A DNA stretch of 64,000 nucleotides. It comes from G965214625 sp965214625. Lineage in GTDB: Bacteria; Pseudomonadota; Gammaproteobacteria; Arenicellales; Poriferihabitantaceae. The stretch covers positions 682,001-746,000 of the forward strand of contig OZ243962.1 in assembly GCA_965214625.1 (NCBI GenBank), given 5' to 3'. Numbering within the stretch: position 1 is the first letter of the stretch; each line of letters begins with the position of its first letter. Of this stretch, positions 1 to 7,568 are shown in pieces. Both the position numbers and the translations under genes were made by a program. Below the pieces are notes generated by a model, which had not been told where the DNA came from, searched no databases, and saw nothing but the letters and a program-made list of their open reading frames with translations.

Positions 1-649
1 GTGCATACGTAATCACCTGCATGGAAACCGGGCGCAATGACTCAAACTGGTCAATATGGTAACAATAGGGATTGGAGAATCCGCCGTCCGGTTTGCCGTC
101 GGCACCCCGTTTCAGCCACATCATTTCAGGTTCAGTTCCGGCTCTCAGCTCCAGCCCGAACTTTTCCTTGAATTGATCGTGGAAAATGCGCAGATTCCCG
201 CGACAATCAGAATCAAGGTGCCCGCCCGGATTGTGTTTTTCCTCGCGATTGCGAAAGCAGGTACAAAATACCCGGGCAACCCGCTTGTCCCAAGGCAATT
301 GGCAGAAGGTCTCCGGGTCGGGGATCCCCACCAGTTCGGCAGACTCCGGCCCATAGCCAATATAATTGCCATGACGGTCGATGAACAGATTGGCCGTGGA
401 ACCATAGACCAGCTGAAACCCCCTTTCCGCAGCCCGCTCCCAGTGATCTGCAGGGATTCCCTTGCCGACAATTCGACCGGTCACCGAAATAAACTGATAA
501 TAAATATACTCGATACCCAGTTCATTGATCTTCTCGCGCACGGCTTCGACTTGCGCGGACCGGCCTGCGGCATTGACGTGGCGCTCAAGATCAGTCGAAG
601 TCTGTGCTCCGGTCGTTGAGCGCTTGGGGGTTACTTTCTCATTTGCCAT
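1..649 (-). CDS. Glutamine-synthetase-family protein, N-terminal part (cut by window edge)
   Basis: The reading frame is open from an ATG at 649 to the left window edge, so only about the first 216 residues are visible. A strong AGGAGG lies about 8 bases before the ATG and fixes the start. The visible part holds the N-terminal beta-grasp-like region and the start of the catalytic barrel, with the GTEPEMMW segment that matches the metal-binding E-x-E strand of glutamine synthetases. This family ligates ammonia or an amine to a carboxylate, usually glutamate, using ATP. The protein is not classical GlnA. It resembles the GS-like enzymes often found with methylated-amine genes (gamma-glutamylmethylamide synthetase type), but the substrate cannot be read from this fragment. 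It lies 126 bases behind the sarcosine-oxidase-like gene in the same direction, so the two probably form an operon. Confidence 0.8.
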   Translation of the reverse strand, partial: MANEKVTPKRSTTGAQTSTDLERHVNAAGRSAQVEAVREKINELGIEYIYYQFISVTGRIVGKGIPADHWERAAERGFQLVYGSTANLFIDRHGNYIGYGPESAELVGIPDPETFCQLPWDKRVARVFCTCFRNREEKHNPGGHLDSDCRGNLRIFHDQFKEKFGLELRAGTEPEMMWLKRGADGKPDGGFSNPYCYHIDQFESLRPVSMQVITYA

Positions 650-775
650 GCTTCATCCTCCTAAAAAATTTTAATGGATTGTTTGGAGAATCAATTTTTC
701 TCCGAATACGATTATTGTCTTCAATTCAACCACGGGATTCAATTTTATTGCGGTCATTACCGATCACCAACGGAT

Positions 776-2116
776 TCAACTCCACGGGAAAGGGCTGTTT
801 GAGACCGGATGCAGTTTCCCTTCCCGATAACGTGAAAACCGGAACGGCTCGAGCAGGCAATGCGCACCACCGAGCAACTCACTGGCGACCAGCTTGCCGA
901 CTCCGATCATCTTGTAGCCATGGTTGGAATCCGCAATGAAATAGCAGTTCTCCCGAAATCGATCAAACACCGGGAAACTGTCCGGCGTGAAGGCACCGAT
1001 CCCGCCGGAAGGTTCCTTGCTGTACTTTCCGATCTGGCCCTCAAAACGTTTTTGACAGTGCGCCAACGCCGATGTCCACATATGTGCAAAGTCATCCCCG
1101 ACCACAAACTCGGGCGAATCCACCCCATACGGATCAACATTCACCTTGTCGGGATGGGTTTCAACCTTAAACGGCGCCGCGCCTCCCTGTACCCCGTTAA
1201 AATGAAAGTCCGGCTTGTAATAGATACCCCACATCCGATCGGTGATCAGTGACCCGTCCACGCAGGAATACAGCGGGGCATCCGAATCGACATGGATCAC
1301 CGGGGGCATGTCACCCTGATTGGTTTTTTGCAAATTGGGATCCACCCCCAATGTCCCCTCCTGGAGCGACCAGTAAACCCACATCGGGACATCCGCATGG
1401 AGCTGTCCGTCAGCCCCCTTGATATCGACAGTCCTGGGCAATTCAAGCAGGTCCCAAAGCTGCTTGGCCCAAGGCCCCGGAGCCACAATAAGCTGATCAC
1501 AGCCAATCGATCCCCGGTCGGTGATCACCGACTTGATGGCCTGCGTCCCGTCACTGTCAAAGCCGGTCACAGTGACACCGGTTAGGATCCTGACGCCTTC
1601 CGCCTCGGCTTTCCCCGCCAGCCCGTACAGTGATTTGGTGTTGTTCGCGTAGCCGCCTTTCTTTTCATGCAAAACCGAGGTAATCGATTGTGCCTGCCAG
1701 TCATGGAACAGCCCCTGCATGTATTGTCTGCTGGCCGCTTCGCCTTCAATAAAAACGGATTCGTAGCCAATTTCCCTTTGCTGTTGCGCGATTGAGGCCA
1801 CATCCTCGAACATACTCTGGGGACTGATCTGCATATAACCCACCGGATGGTAGCTGTAGGCCTTGGTATCACTTTCCCAGACCTCGACACACTGCGCCAT
1901 CAATTCACGCATCGCCGGTTGATAATAGTTGTTCCTGACCACCCCGCAGGCGATCCCCGAGGCTCCGGCACCGATGGATGTCTTGTCGATCACCAGGATG
2001 TTGCGACCATCGCCTTTTCCCCTCGCTTTCAATTCCAACGCAAGATGGTAGGCCGTACTTAATCCATGAATACCGGCACCGATGACCAGATACTCACTAT
2101 GCAGGGGAAATGCCAT
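776..2116 (-). CDS. FAD-dependent oxidoreductase, sarcosine oxidase beta-subunit type (DAO family)
   Basis: This 446-residue protein starts with a Rossmann dinucleotide motif, VIGAGIHGLSTAYHL, at about residues 11-25. An ASGIACGVVRNNYYQPAMRE stretch follows near residue 54, as in SoxB-like amine oxidases. A C-terminal GIGAFTPDSFPVFDR segment is typical of DAO-fold enzymes near the flavin. The family oxidises secondary or tertiary amines or amino acids such as sarcosine, dimethylglycine or N-methylglutamate, passing electrons to oxygen or an acceptor. The alpha, gamma and delta subunits of heterotetrameric sarcosine oxidase are absent here, so it may act alone. It precedes the glutamine-synthetase-like gene and is divergent from the GntR regulator. 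The exact substrate is inferred only from this context. Confidence 0.85.
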   Translation of the reverse strand: MAFPLHSEYLVIGAGIHGLSTAYHLALELKARGKGDGRNILVIDKTSIGAGASGIACGVVRNNYYQPAMRELMAQCVEVWESDTKAYSYHPVGYMQISPQSMFEDVASIAQQQREIGYESVFIEGEAASRQYMQGLFHDWQAQSITSVLHEKKGGYANNTKSLYGLAGKAEAEGVRILTGVTVTGFDSDGTQAIKSVITDRGSIGCDQLIVAPGPWAKQLWDLLELPRTVDIKGADGQLHADVPMWVYWSLQEGTLGVDPNLQKTNQGDMPPVIHVDSDAPLYSCVDGSLITDRMWGIYYKPDFHFNGVQGGAAPFKVETHPDKVNVDPYGVDSPEFVVGDDFAHMWTSALAHCQKRFEGQIGKYSKEPSGGIGAFTPDSFPVFDRFRENCYFIADSNHGYKMIGVGKLVASELLGGAHCLLEPFRFSRYREGKLHPVSNSPFPWS

Positions 2117-2149
2117 GATCGACCTCAGCAGTAATTTGTTTTTTCTATA

Positions 2150-2287
2150 TGGTATATTATTGGTTTATCAACAGACCGATCTTGTATACCATTAATACAG
2201 TTTAACTGATAAATTGATCAATTAAACCACCAAATTGACGTGGTTTGCAATACCAAATGGGATGAATTATCATTAAATAATATACCA
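2150..2287. promoter_or_regulatory. Divergent control region with inverted 12-bp operator-like repeats
   Basis: The AT-rich gap between the flavoenzyme gene and the GntR gene carries AATAATATACCA at 2276-2287 and its exact reverse complement at 2150-2161. A related imperfect palindrome, TTGTATACCA, lies at 2182-2191, and a further ATACCA at 2250-2255. FadR-type GntR proteins bind short TNGT-N-ACNA palindromes, and TTGTATACCA fits that shape. The repeats flank both promoter areas, so the neighbouring regulator may control both its own gene and the amine-catabolism operon. The repeats are seen directly; the binding is inferred. Confidence 0.5.
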
Positions 2288-2328
2288 ATTATACACCATT
2301 GGGAATCTTTCAGTTTGCGGAATCCATC

Positions 2329-3012
2329 ATGCCTTCACATCTACAGGTAACCTCGGGGGCCGCCGGTATTTTCAACCGGCTGCGTGATGCCATCTTGAAC
2401 GGCGACTATAGCTTTAATGAAAGACTACCTTCTGAACGCGTCCTGGCAGAGCAGTTTGCTTCGGCCAGGGGCACTGTCCGCGCTGCACTCGAACAACTGG
2501 AACAGGCCACTCTGGTGAAAAAAAAATTCGGCAGCGGAACCTTCGTCTGCTATAACAAGGAATCCCAACAAGAAGACATCATCCAGGAAGTCAGTCCACT
2601 AGAACTGATCGATACCCGGTTGGCCATGGAGCCCTACATTGTGAAACTGGTTGTCAGCCACGCCAACAACCGGGAACTGGGCAAACTGGAAGAGGCGCTT
2701 GAACGTATCTTGGCCTGTCGCCACAATCCCAACAATTTCTCTGCTGCCGATGAAGCATTTCATCTGGCGCTGGCTCATTGTACTCACAACCCACTGTTAA
2801 TCTGGATGTACCACAAGATCAATGATGTCCGAAGTCATACACAGTGGAACCTTCGAAAAAAAAATATCCTGATTCCCCGCAAAATCGACTTATACAACCA
2901 ACAGCATGCCGGGTTGCTGAGAGCCATCAAGCGCCGGGACGTTGAGACCGCGATGCAAATCATGGTTTCCCATCTGAATCAAGCTAAAAAAGACCTGCTG
3001 GGTGCCTATTGA
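2329..3012 (+). CDS. GntR-family transcriptional regulator, FadR/FCD subfamily
   Basis: This protein of about 227 residues has an N-terminal winged helix with the GntR signature IFNRLRDAILNGDYSFNERL, followed by a recognition helix in LAEQFASARGTVRAALEQLE. A C-terminal FCD-type helical ligand domain contains the DEAFHLALAHCTHN segment, whose histidines and acidic residues usually bind a metal for ligand sensing. The ATG at 2329 was chosen over an upstream in-frame TTG at 2299 because homologues begin just before the helix-turn-helix. It is divergent from the flavoenzyme and GS-like operon and probably represses it until a catabolic intermediate binds. The ligand is unknown. Confidence 0.88.
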   Translation: MPSHLQVTSGAAGIFNRLRDAILNGDYSFNERLPSERVLAEQFASARGTVRAALEQLEQATLVKKKFGSGTFVCYNKESQQEDIIQEVSPLELIDTRLAMEPYIVKLVVSHANNRELGKLEEALERILACRHNPNNFSAADEAFHLALAHCTHNPLLIWMYHKINDVRSHTQWNLRKKNILIPRKIDLYNQQHAGLLRAIKRRDVETAMQIMVSHLNQAKKDLLGAY

Positions 3013-3125
3013 CCGGTCACCGCAAAATTCACCGGGCGCAGCGACCCTGTCCCCAGCAGATGCAAATGCCTCTCTCCCGATGCCGTGTCTCGTTCCCCAG
3101 ATTGTCCTCCTCGGGCAGCAAGCAG

Positions 3126-3647
3126 CTAGTTGTTATCGGCAAACAGGGCCGCAATCCTTGGCTGCAGAAACCACACACCGATAAAACCGAACCAAAAGCC
3201 CATCAGCACCGGATAGTAGTTGAGGAAATGAACCGGCCTGTTCGCCCGTAATGTGCTGAACTGCTTCGAGGCATACCAAACGCTGTACCCTGCACAAAAC
3301 AGGGTCAGAAAATGCAGGAAGATCAATCCCTCGTTCGGCCGCTGGATTTCGCCCAGCGTCAACGGAATCACATGGAGATACAGAAACAGGGGAACGTAGA
3401 CAAAGGGAACCACGGTGGCCACTCGAAACAAATGCGGTGATTTTTGATATTCCGGTGCCAGTCTTTCGTTCGCCGAGATCCCGACACAATAAATCCAACC
3501 AAGCGCAACCGCCAGAAAATACAACACCAGAAATCCCCATTCGATCGGGGTGTGGCCAAACCGCGTGAGCTTGTACACCGCATAAGGTGTCGCCATCAGC
3601 AAACACAACTGCCACGGACTGGCCGTGAGAAAATAGCGCCTAAACAT
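3126..3647 (-). CDS. Polytopic membrane protein of unknown function
   Basis: This 173-residue protein shows four or five hydrophobic stretches, at about residues 10-25, 38-58, 78-97, 107-126 and 143-163, with a positively charged N-terminus (MFRRYF). It has no signal peptide and no catalytic motif I recognise. The overall look is that of a small inner-membrane protein. It is transcribed in the same direction as amtB but lies beyond a convincing terminator at 3704-3744, so it probably has its own promoter. I do not assign a function. Confidence 0.7.
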   Translation of the reverse strand: MFRRYFLTASPWQLCLLMATPYAVYKLTRFGHTPIEWGFLVLYFLAVALGWIYCVGISANERLAPEYQKSPHLFRVATVVPFVYVPLFLYLHVIPLTLGEIQRPNEGLIFLHFLTLFCAGYSVWYASKQFSTLRANRPVHFLNYYPVLMGFWFGFIGVWFLQPRIAALFADNN

Positions 3648-3703
3648 GACTGAGTCTGCCTGGTTGAAAGTTGCGTGGCACGACTCACAACCGGCCAGTC
3701 ACC

Positions 3704-3744
3704 CCAAACAAAAGCCACGGCCGGGAAATCTCCCAACCGTGGCT
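3704..3744 (-). terminator. Rho-independent terminator of the amtB operon
   Basis: Read on the minus strand, AGCCACGG at 3737-3744 pairs perfectly with CCGTGGCT at 3713-3720. A T-rich run (TTTTGTTT) follows directly. It sits 24 bases after the stop codon of the 55-residue amtB partner and before the next minus-strand gene, which closes the transcription unit there. Confidence 0.85.
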
Positions 3745-3767
3745 CTTCACAACATTAAAGCAATGAA

Positions 3768-3935
3768 TTATCCGTGCTCTTTTTCAGCGGCATTTTCTGC
3801 CCGCAACGACACCGCCAGGGGTATCAGGCAGAACACACACATCACAAAGAACCAGAATACCGAACCGGAAGACCCGGCGTAATTGAAGAAGGCACCTGCC
3901 CCCTCCCACGTTTCGATTGGACTTGAATTGAACAT
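3768..3935 (-). CDS. 55-residue single-pass membrane protein encoded behind amtB
   Basis: A short frame begins with ATG at 3935, only 26 bases after the amtB stop, and ends with TAA at 3768. AGGA precedes the start at a workable distance. The product begins MFNSSPIETWEGAGAFFNYA and has one strongly hydrophobic segment at about residues 26-44 (SVFWFFVMCVFCLIPLAVS). A short charged tail ends in EKEHG. The terminator directly after it shows that it belongs to the amtB transcript. It is not GlnK, the usual partner of AmtB, and I see no enzyme motif. It could be a small subunit or modulator of the transporter, but that is inference. Confidence 0.7.
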   Translation of the reverse strand: MFNSSPIETWEGAGAFFNYAGSSGSVFWFFVMCVFCLIPLAVSLRAENAAEKEHG

Positions 3936-3961
3936 GATATTTTTCCTGTGATTGTAATAAC

Positions 3962-5263
3962 TTAACTTTTGATTTGCTCGGGATACGCCGTACCATTCAC
4001 TTCCACATCCAGACCAACTTCCTGGACCGCATCGCTGGCGCGAAGAATACCCATTTTATGGAAGATAAAGGAAACGACATAGCCGGGGATGAAGCCCAAA
4101 AGGCACATCACCACCATCCCCTTGAATTGGCCCATGAAAGTGATGGCGGGAATGGATTCGCTCGGCGGCGGATAGCCGCCCATGAAAATACCGACAGCAA
4201 GCAATCCCCACACACCACAAATACCGTGGACAGAGACCGCACCGACCGCATCGTCAATACCCATCCGTTCAATCACACCGGCCGCCCACGGACCGAGATA
4301 GCCCCCTGCAAACGCGATACAAAACGCCAGACCGGGATACCACATGTCCAAGCCGGCTGCAGCGGAAATGACGCCACACAAGGCACCGGACATCATCCAA
4401 AACGGATCCCGCGTCTTCGCATAACAGCCGATGATGCCGCCTGCAACAGCCATCAGGGTATTAAAACAGATCGTGGACAGAGTGGTCGGTTGGCCATAGA
4501 TGTTGGTCCAGTTGGCTGCGTCAAAACTGACCGCCGTACCCGGAAAAATGATACAGGCCCCAAGAAACCCAAAAAAGCCGAACACAATCATCATCAAACC
4601 GGCAACCGTCATGGGCAGACTGTGACCGACAATCTTATTCGGGGTGCCATCGGCATTGTATTTTCCGACACGGGGACCAAGGTTCATCAGTACCCCCAGC
4701 GCAAAAAACCCGGAAATAATATGCACGACCCCCGAGGCACCCATATCGTGATACCCCCAGCTGGTCACCATCCAGCCTGCGTAGTGCCATCCCCATGACG
4801 CGGACAGGTTCCAAACCACCGAACCGAGCAACACCGCCAAGACGATGAAAGCAGCCATTCTGATCCGCTCAATCACCGAGCCCGACATGATCGAGGCAGT
4901 GGTGCAGGCAAACAGGGTGAAGGCGCCCCAAAAGACCCCCGTTGCATGATCGTTCAGATTCGGCCCCATCCACTCACTCCACGGCACACCGGCGGCACCC
5001 GCTTCAAAGTCAGGCACAAATCCATTCGTCATCGACAAATAGATCCACCATCCGAACATGTAGAATGTCGGAATCATGAAGGCAAAGGCCAGGATGTTCT
5101 TGGTCCCTGATGCCAGGGTATGCTTGACGCGGGTCGCGCCCATTTCATACATCAAAAAGCCAGCATGAATCATAATCATGATGGCGGTGGCCCAAAAATA
5201 ATAAATTTCTAGATTGATCATATTGGCGTGCGCAAACGCCGCCTGTAATTCTTCTGGTGTCAT
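3962..5263 (-). CDS. amtB: Ammonium transporter
   Basis: This 433-residue protein belongs to the Amt/MEP/Rh family, which conducts ammonium through eleven inner-membrane helices. The twin-histidine pore pair is present: H181 in GVVHIISG and H346 in AVSVHGICGVWG. The Amt signature around MSGSVIERI and the DDAVGAVSVHG segment are also clear. There is no cleavable signal peptide, since the protein starts directly before the first helix. A strong GGGAGGAAG lies before the start. No glnK or ntr gene is nearby; instead a 55-residue membrane protein follows in the same unit. It would supply nitrogen or recapture ammonia released during methylated-amine breakdown. Confidence 0.95.
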   Translation of the reverse strand: MTPEELQAAFAHANMINLEIYYFWATAIMIMIHAGFLMYEMGATRVKHTLASGTKNILAFAFMIPTFYMFGWWIYLSMTNGFVPDFEAGAAGVPWSEWMGPNLNDHATGVFWGAFTLFACTTASIMSGSVIERIRMAAFIVLAVLLGSVVWNLSASWGWHYAGWMVTSWGYHDMGASGVVHIISGFFALGVLMNLGPRVGKYNADGTPNKIVGHSLPMTVAGLMMIVFGFFGFLGACIIFPGTAVSFDAANWTNIYGQPTTLSTICFNTLMAVAGGIIGCYAKTRDPFWMMSGALCGVISAAAGLDMWYPGLAFCIAFAGGYLGPWAAGVIERMGIDDAVGAVSVHGICGVWGLLAVGIFMGGYPPPSESIPAITFMGQFKGMVVMCLLGFIPGYVVSFIFHKMGILRASDAVQEVGLDVEVNGTAYPEQIKS

Positions 5264-5713
5264 TTTCTTCCTCCCACAGTGTCAATTGATACCGTACAAA
5301 ATTTATTTATTGTCGAAATACAACACAATCATCCTTGTCCTAAAAGGATGAACTACTGACTATAATACACATATCAACGCATTTTCAATCAAATTCAGAC
5401 ATGTACAGCTTGTCAGATTATCCCTCGCCTTTCGCCTTGAAAAGACAACCTGAACCTCACTCAACCTGAATTTCCAGTCGTAAAAATACAAAATCCGTCC
5501 GTTCTCTCTCATCCATCGGGTTACCGACAGCAGAACCAACGCGTTGGTTCGACTCCGCCTTTGCACAGGCGAGAGACCAATAAACCATTATCCGTCACCG
5601 CCTTCCTTTTTGTGACAGACTCGATCGAGCCGGCTGACAATCAAAGGCTTTCTTTGTCACTTCATTTGGATAGATTACGTACCAAACTGGAATCGAGAAT
5701 CCGAAAAACGACT

Positions 5714-5740
5714 TTGGAATTATCCGAATTACGTTATAAT
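5714..5740 (+). promoter_or_regulatory. Putative sigma-70 promoter for the cytochrome c gene
   Basis: TTGGAA at 5714-5719 and a perfect TATAAT at 5735-5740 are separated by 15 bases; the overlapping TTTGGA gives 16. Transcription would start near 5747 and leave a leader of about 75 bases that contains the hairpin at 5761-5789. Confidence 0.5.
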
Positions 5741-5760
5741 CACGCCCTTTGATCCTTTGG

Positions 5761-5789
5761 CAGCGTTTGAATATCGGATTCAGACGCTG
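5761..5789 (+). other. 12-bp leader hairpin upstream of the cytochrome c gene
   Basis: CAGCGTTTGAAT at 5761-5772 pairs over its full length with ATTCAGACGCTG at 5778-5789, with one G-U wobble and a five-base loop. No T-run follows, so it is not a normal terminator. It lies between the predicted promoter and the ATG at 5824, where it could stabilise the mRNA, bind a regulator, or be an operator in DNA form. Confidence 0.6.
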
Positions 5790-5823
5790 TGTGACCTATC
5801 CGGCATAAAGTCAGACATTCACA

Positions 5824-6252
5824 ATGAAAAAACGAATCATCCTATTAGCAGGCAGCCTGTTTGTGTTTGCAAATGCACCGGCTCATGCCAGCCACAATAC
5901 CCCGGAATCGCTGGAAGCACGGACAGCACCGACGGGAACGCTCAATATCGTGGAAGCCAGTACCAGTACCAGTACCGGCGACACACCAGACATCCTGCCG
6001 GAAAATGGCGAAACGGTCTATAACACCGCCTGTATCGCCTGTCATGCCGCCGGGGTGGCAGGGGCACCGAAGCTGGGTGACATTGACAACTGGGCTGTAC
6101 GCATTGCCCAGGGGATGGACCTGCTGGTCGACCATGCTATCAACGGTTTCCAGGGCAGTACCGGCGTAATGCCCCCGAAGGGTGGTAATGCGGCACTCAG
6201 CGACGAGGCCGTCACTGCCGCCGTACAGTTCATGGTGGACCAGTCCCAGTAA
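5824..6252 (+). CDS. Periplasmic cytochrome c5-type protein
   Basis: This 142-residue protein has a clear Sec signal peptide (MKKRIILLAGSLFVFANAPAHA) with cleavage expected after AHA at about residue 22. A low-complexity linker with STSTST near residue 50 follows. The cytochrome domain carries one haem-binding CIACH motif near residues 72-76 and the likely distal methionine in GVMPPKGG near residue 118, the pattern of the c5 family. It is a small soluble electron carrier, probably feeding a terminal oxidase or accepting electrons from a dehydrogenase. It stands alone with its own promoter; the next gene in the same direction starts 80 bases later. The physiological partner is unknown. Confidence 0.9.
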   Translation: MKKRIILLAGSLFVFANAPAHASHNTPESLEARTAPTGTLNIVEASTSTSTGDTPDILPENGETVYNTACIACHAAGVAGAPKLGDIDNWAVRIAQGMDLLVDHAINGFQGSTGVMPPKGGNAALSDEAVTAAVQFMVDQSQ

Positions 6253-6261
6253 AGCGGACCG

Positions 6262-6275
6262 GTTCCCGCGGGAAC
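6262..6275. repeat. Perfect 14-bp palindrome after the cytochrome gene
   Basis: GTTCCCGCGGGAAC is perfectly self-complementary and lies 10 bases after the cytochrome stop codon. No T-run follows on either strand, so it is a weak terminator candidate at best and might instead be a binding site. Confidence 0.4.
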
Positions 6276-6332
6276 AGCGCATCGAGCGAGCCACTGTAGT
6301 CAATCTCAGTATACTTAAAACCGTTAGTCAAT

Positions 6333-7436
6333 ATGTCAGCAGCAAATATCGCTTTATTGGCCGGGGATGGGATCGGCCCTGAAATCATGGCCCAGGCTAT
6401 CAAAGTGCTTCATCTGGTTGAGCAAAGAAACCCCATCAACTTCAACCTGATGCCAGGTGAATTCGGTGCATCGGCCTGGTTTGCAACAGGGAAGAGCTTT
6501 CCGGACAAAACCAAGGCCATCTGTGATAAAGCGGATGCGATCTTGAAAGGAACCATCGGACTCAGTCACGAAGCAACGCAACAGATTCCCGTGGAGGAGC
6601 AACCCGAACGGGGTGCCCTGCTACCCATGCGGAGGCGATACGACACCTTCGCCAATTTCCGACCGGTCTATCTTCCCTCTGACATTGCGCATTTTTCACC
6701 GCTAAAACCTGAAATTGTCGCGGATGGACTGGACATTCTGATGATCCGTGAGTTGGTTGGCGGTCTTTATTTTGGTGCCAAGGAGACCGGGATCAACGAA
6801 CAAGGCATGCGTTTTGCGAAAGAAACACTGGAATATGATGAATTCCAGATCAAGCGTATCGTCGATATTGCCTTCCAGTCGGCGATGAAAAGAAGGAAAA
6901 AACTCCACAGTATCCACAAAAGCAATGTATTGAAATCCAGTGTCCTTTGGACCGATATCGTCGTTGAAACCGCACCGGAGTACCCGGAGGTGGAAGTGCA
7001 TCATGTGCTGGTAGATGCCGCCGCGACCTATCTTTGTCTTGACCCCGGCCAGTTTGATGTCATGGTCATGGAGAATCTGTTTGGCGACATACTGAGCGAC
7101 CAGGCAGGTGGAATTTTAGGTTCTCTCGGCCTGATGCCTTCGGCATGCGTAGGGCCTGAAAAGTCATACTACGAGCCCTCTCACGGGTCTGCACCGGATA
7201 TCGCCGGAAAAAACATCGCCAATCCCTATTCCATGATCGGTTCGGTGGCAATGATGCTTGAGATGAGTTTTGCAATGGAAACAGAATCGCAAAACATCTG
7301 GCGTGCCCTGCAACAGGTCTTTGCCAGCGGTTATTCCACACCCGATCTCAACAACCCGGATGACGACATGACCATGGTCAGCACGGATGAATTTGGAGAT
7401 CGTGTAATTGAGGAACTGGCTCGTCTGAAACCCTAG
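6333..7436 (+). CDS. Isocitrate/isopropylmalate dehydrogenase family, LeuB-like paralogue
   Basis: This 367-residue protein has the beta-decarboxylating dehydrogenase fold. The N-terminal GDGIGPEIM, the substrate-binding arginines in RRRYDTFANFRPVYL, the catalytic tyrosine in ELVGGLYFGAKE, the catalytic lysine in HKSNVLKSS, the metal aspartates in FGDILSDQAGG and the NAD-binding EPSHGSAPDIAGK are all present. The enzyme oxidatively decarboxylates a 2-hydroxy acid using NAD. It belongs to a LeuB-like clade marked by IPVEEQPERGALLP, and no leuA, leuC or leuD is nearby. The substrate could therefore be 3-isopropylmalate, tartrate or another malate derivative. It stands alone between a cytochrome gene and a convergent racemase-family gene. 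Confidence 0.85.
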   Translation: MSAANIALLAGDGIGPEIMAQAIKVLHLVEQRNPINFNLMPGEFGASAWFATGKSFPDKTKAICDKADAILKGTIGLSHEATQQIPVEEQPERGALLPMRRRYDTFANFRPVYLPSDIAHFSPLKPEIVADGLDILMIRELVGGLYFGAKETGINEQGMRFAKETLEYDEFQIKRIVDIAFQSAMKRRKKLHSIHKSNVLKSSVLWTDIVVETAPEYPEVEVHHVLVDAAATYLCLDPGQFDVMVMENLFGDILSDQAGGILGSLGLMPSACVGPEKSYYEPSHGSAPDIAGKNIANPYSMIGSVAMMLEMSFAMETESQNIWRALQQVFASGYSTPDLNNPDDDMTMVSTDEFGDRVIEELARLKP

Positions 7437-7442
7437 ACAGTA

Positions 7443-7462
7443 TCCCGACCAAGAGGTCGGGA
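7443..7462. terminator. Perfect 8-bp hairpin between convergent genes
   Basis: TCCCGACC at 7443-7450 and GGTCGGGA at 7455-7462 form a perfect stem with an AAGA loop, 6 bases after the stop of the dehydrogenase gene and facing the convergent racemase gene. There is no T-run, so termination strength is uncertain. Confidence 0.4.
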
Positions 7463-7568
7463 CGCCCATCCCGCCAACACATCGTGATCTGAATCAAAAT
7501 CCGGGATTTCGTGTTCGAATTTGAACAGACCTGATCTGTTATGGGGGACGATCACCCGTATTGCGGCA

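Larger units (their letters stand above)
5264..5823. other. Long divergent intergenic region between amtB and the cytochrome gene
   Basis: About 560 bases carry no gene I can support. The short open frames here have no ribosome site and no recognisable similarity. A 7-bp inverted repeat (CATCCTT/AAGGATG, 5330-5350) lies about 70 bases upstream of amtB and could be a regulator site. I found no convincing sigma-54 (GG-N10-GC) promoter for amtB by eye. The rightward promoter and the leader hairpin at the right end are listed separately. Confidence 0.5.

Noticed and set aside
145..619. Open frames on both strands at the left edge
   Set aside because: They overlap the open glutamine-synthetase-like frame that has a strong ribosome site and family motifs, so they are shadows.
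3974..4798. 274-residue open frame on the plus strand
   Set aside because: It is exactly antisense to amtB, has a His/Thr-rich composition typical of a shadow frame, and has no ribosome site.
5360..5752. Two short frames in the amtB upstream region
   Set aside because: They have no Shine-Dalgarno or hydrophobic or conserved pattern, and they overlap likely regulatory DNA.
5961..5982. Tandem hexamer (AGTACC repeated three times) inside the cytochrome gene as a phase-variable repeat
   Set aside because: Unit length is a multiple of three, so slippage would not shift the frame; it only encodes the Ser-Thr linker.
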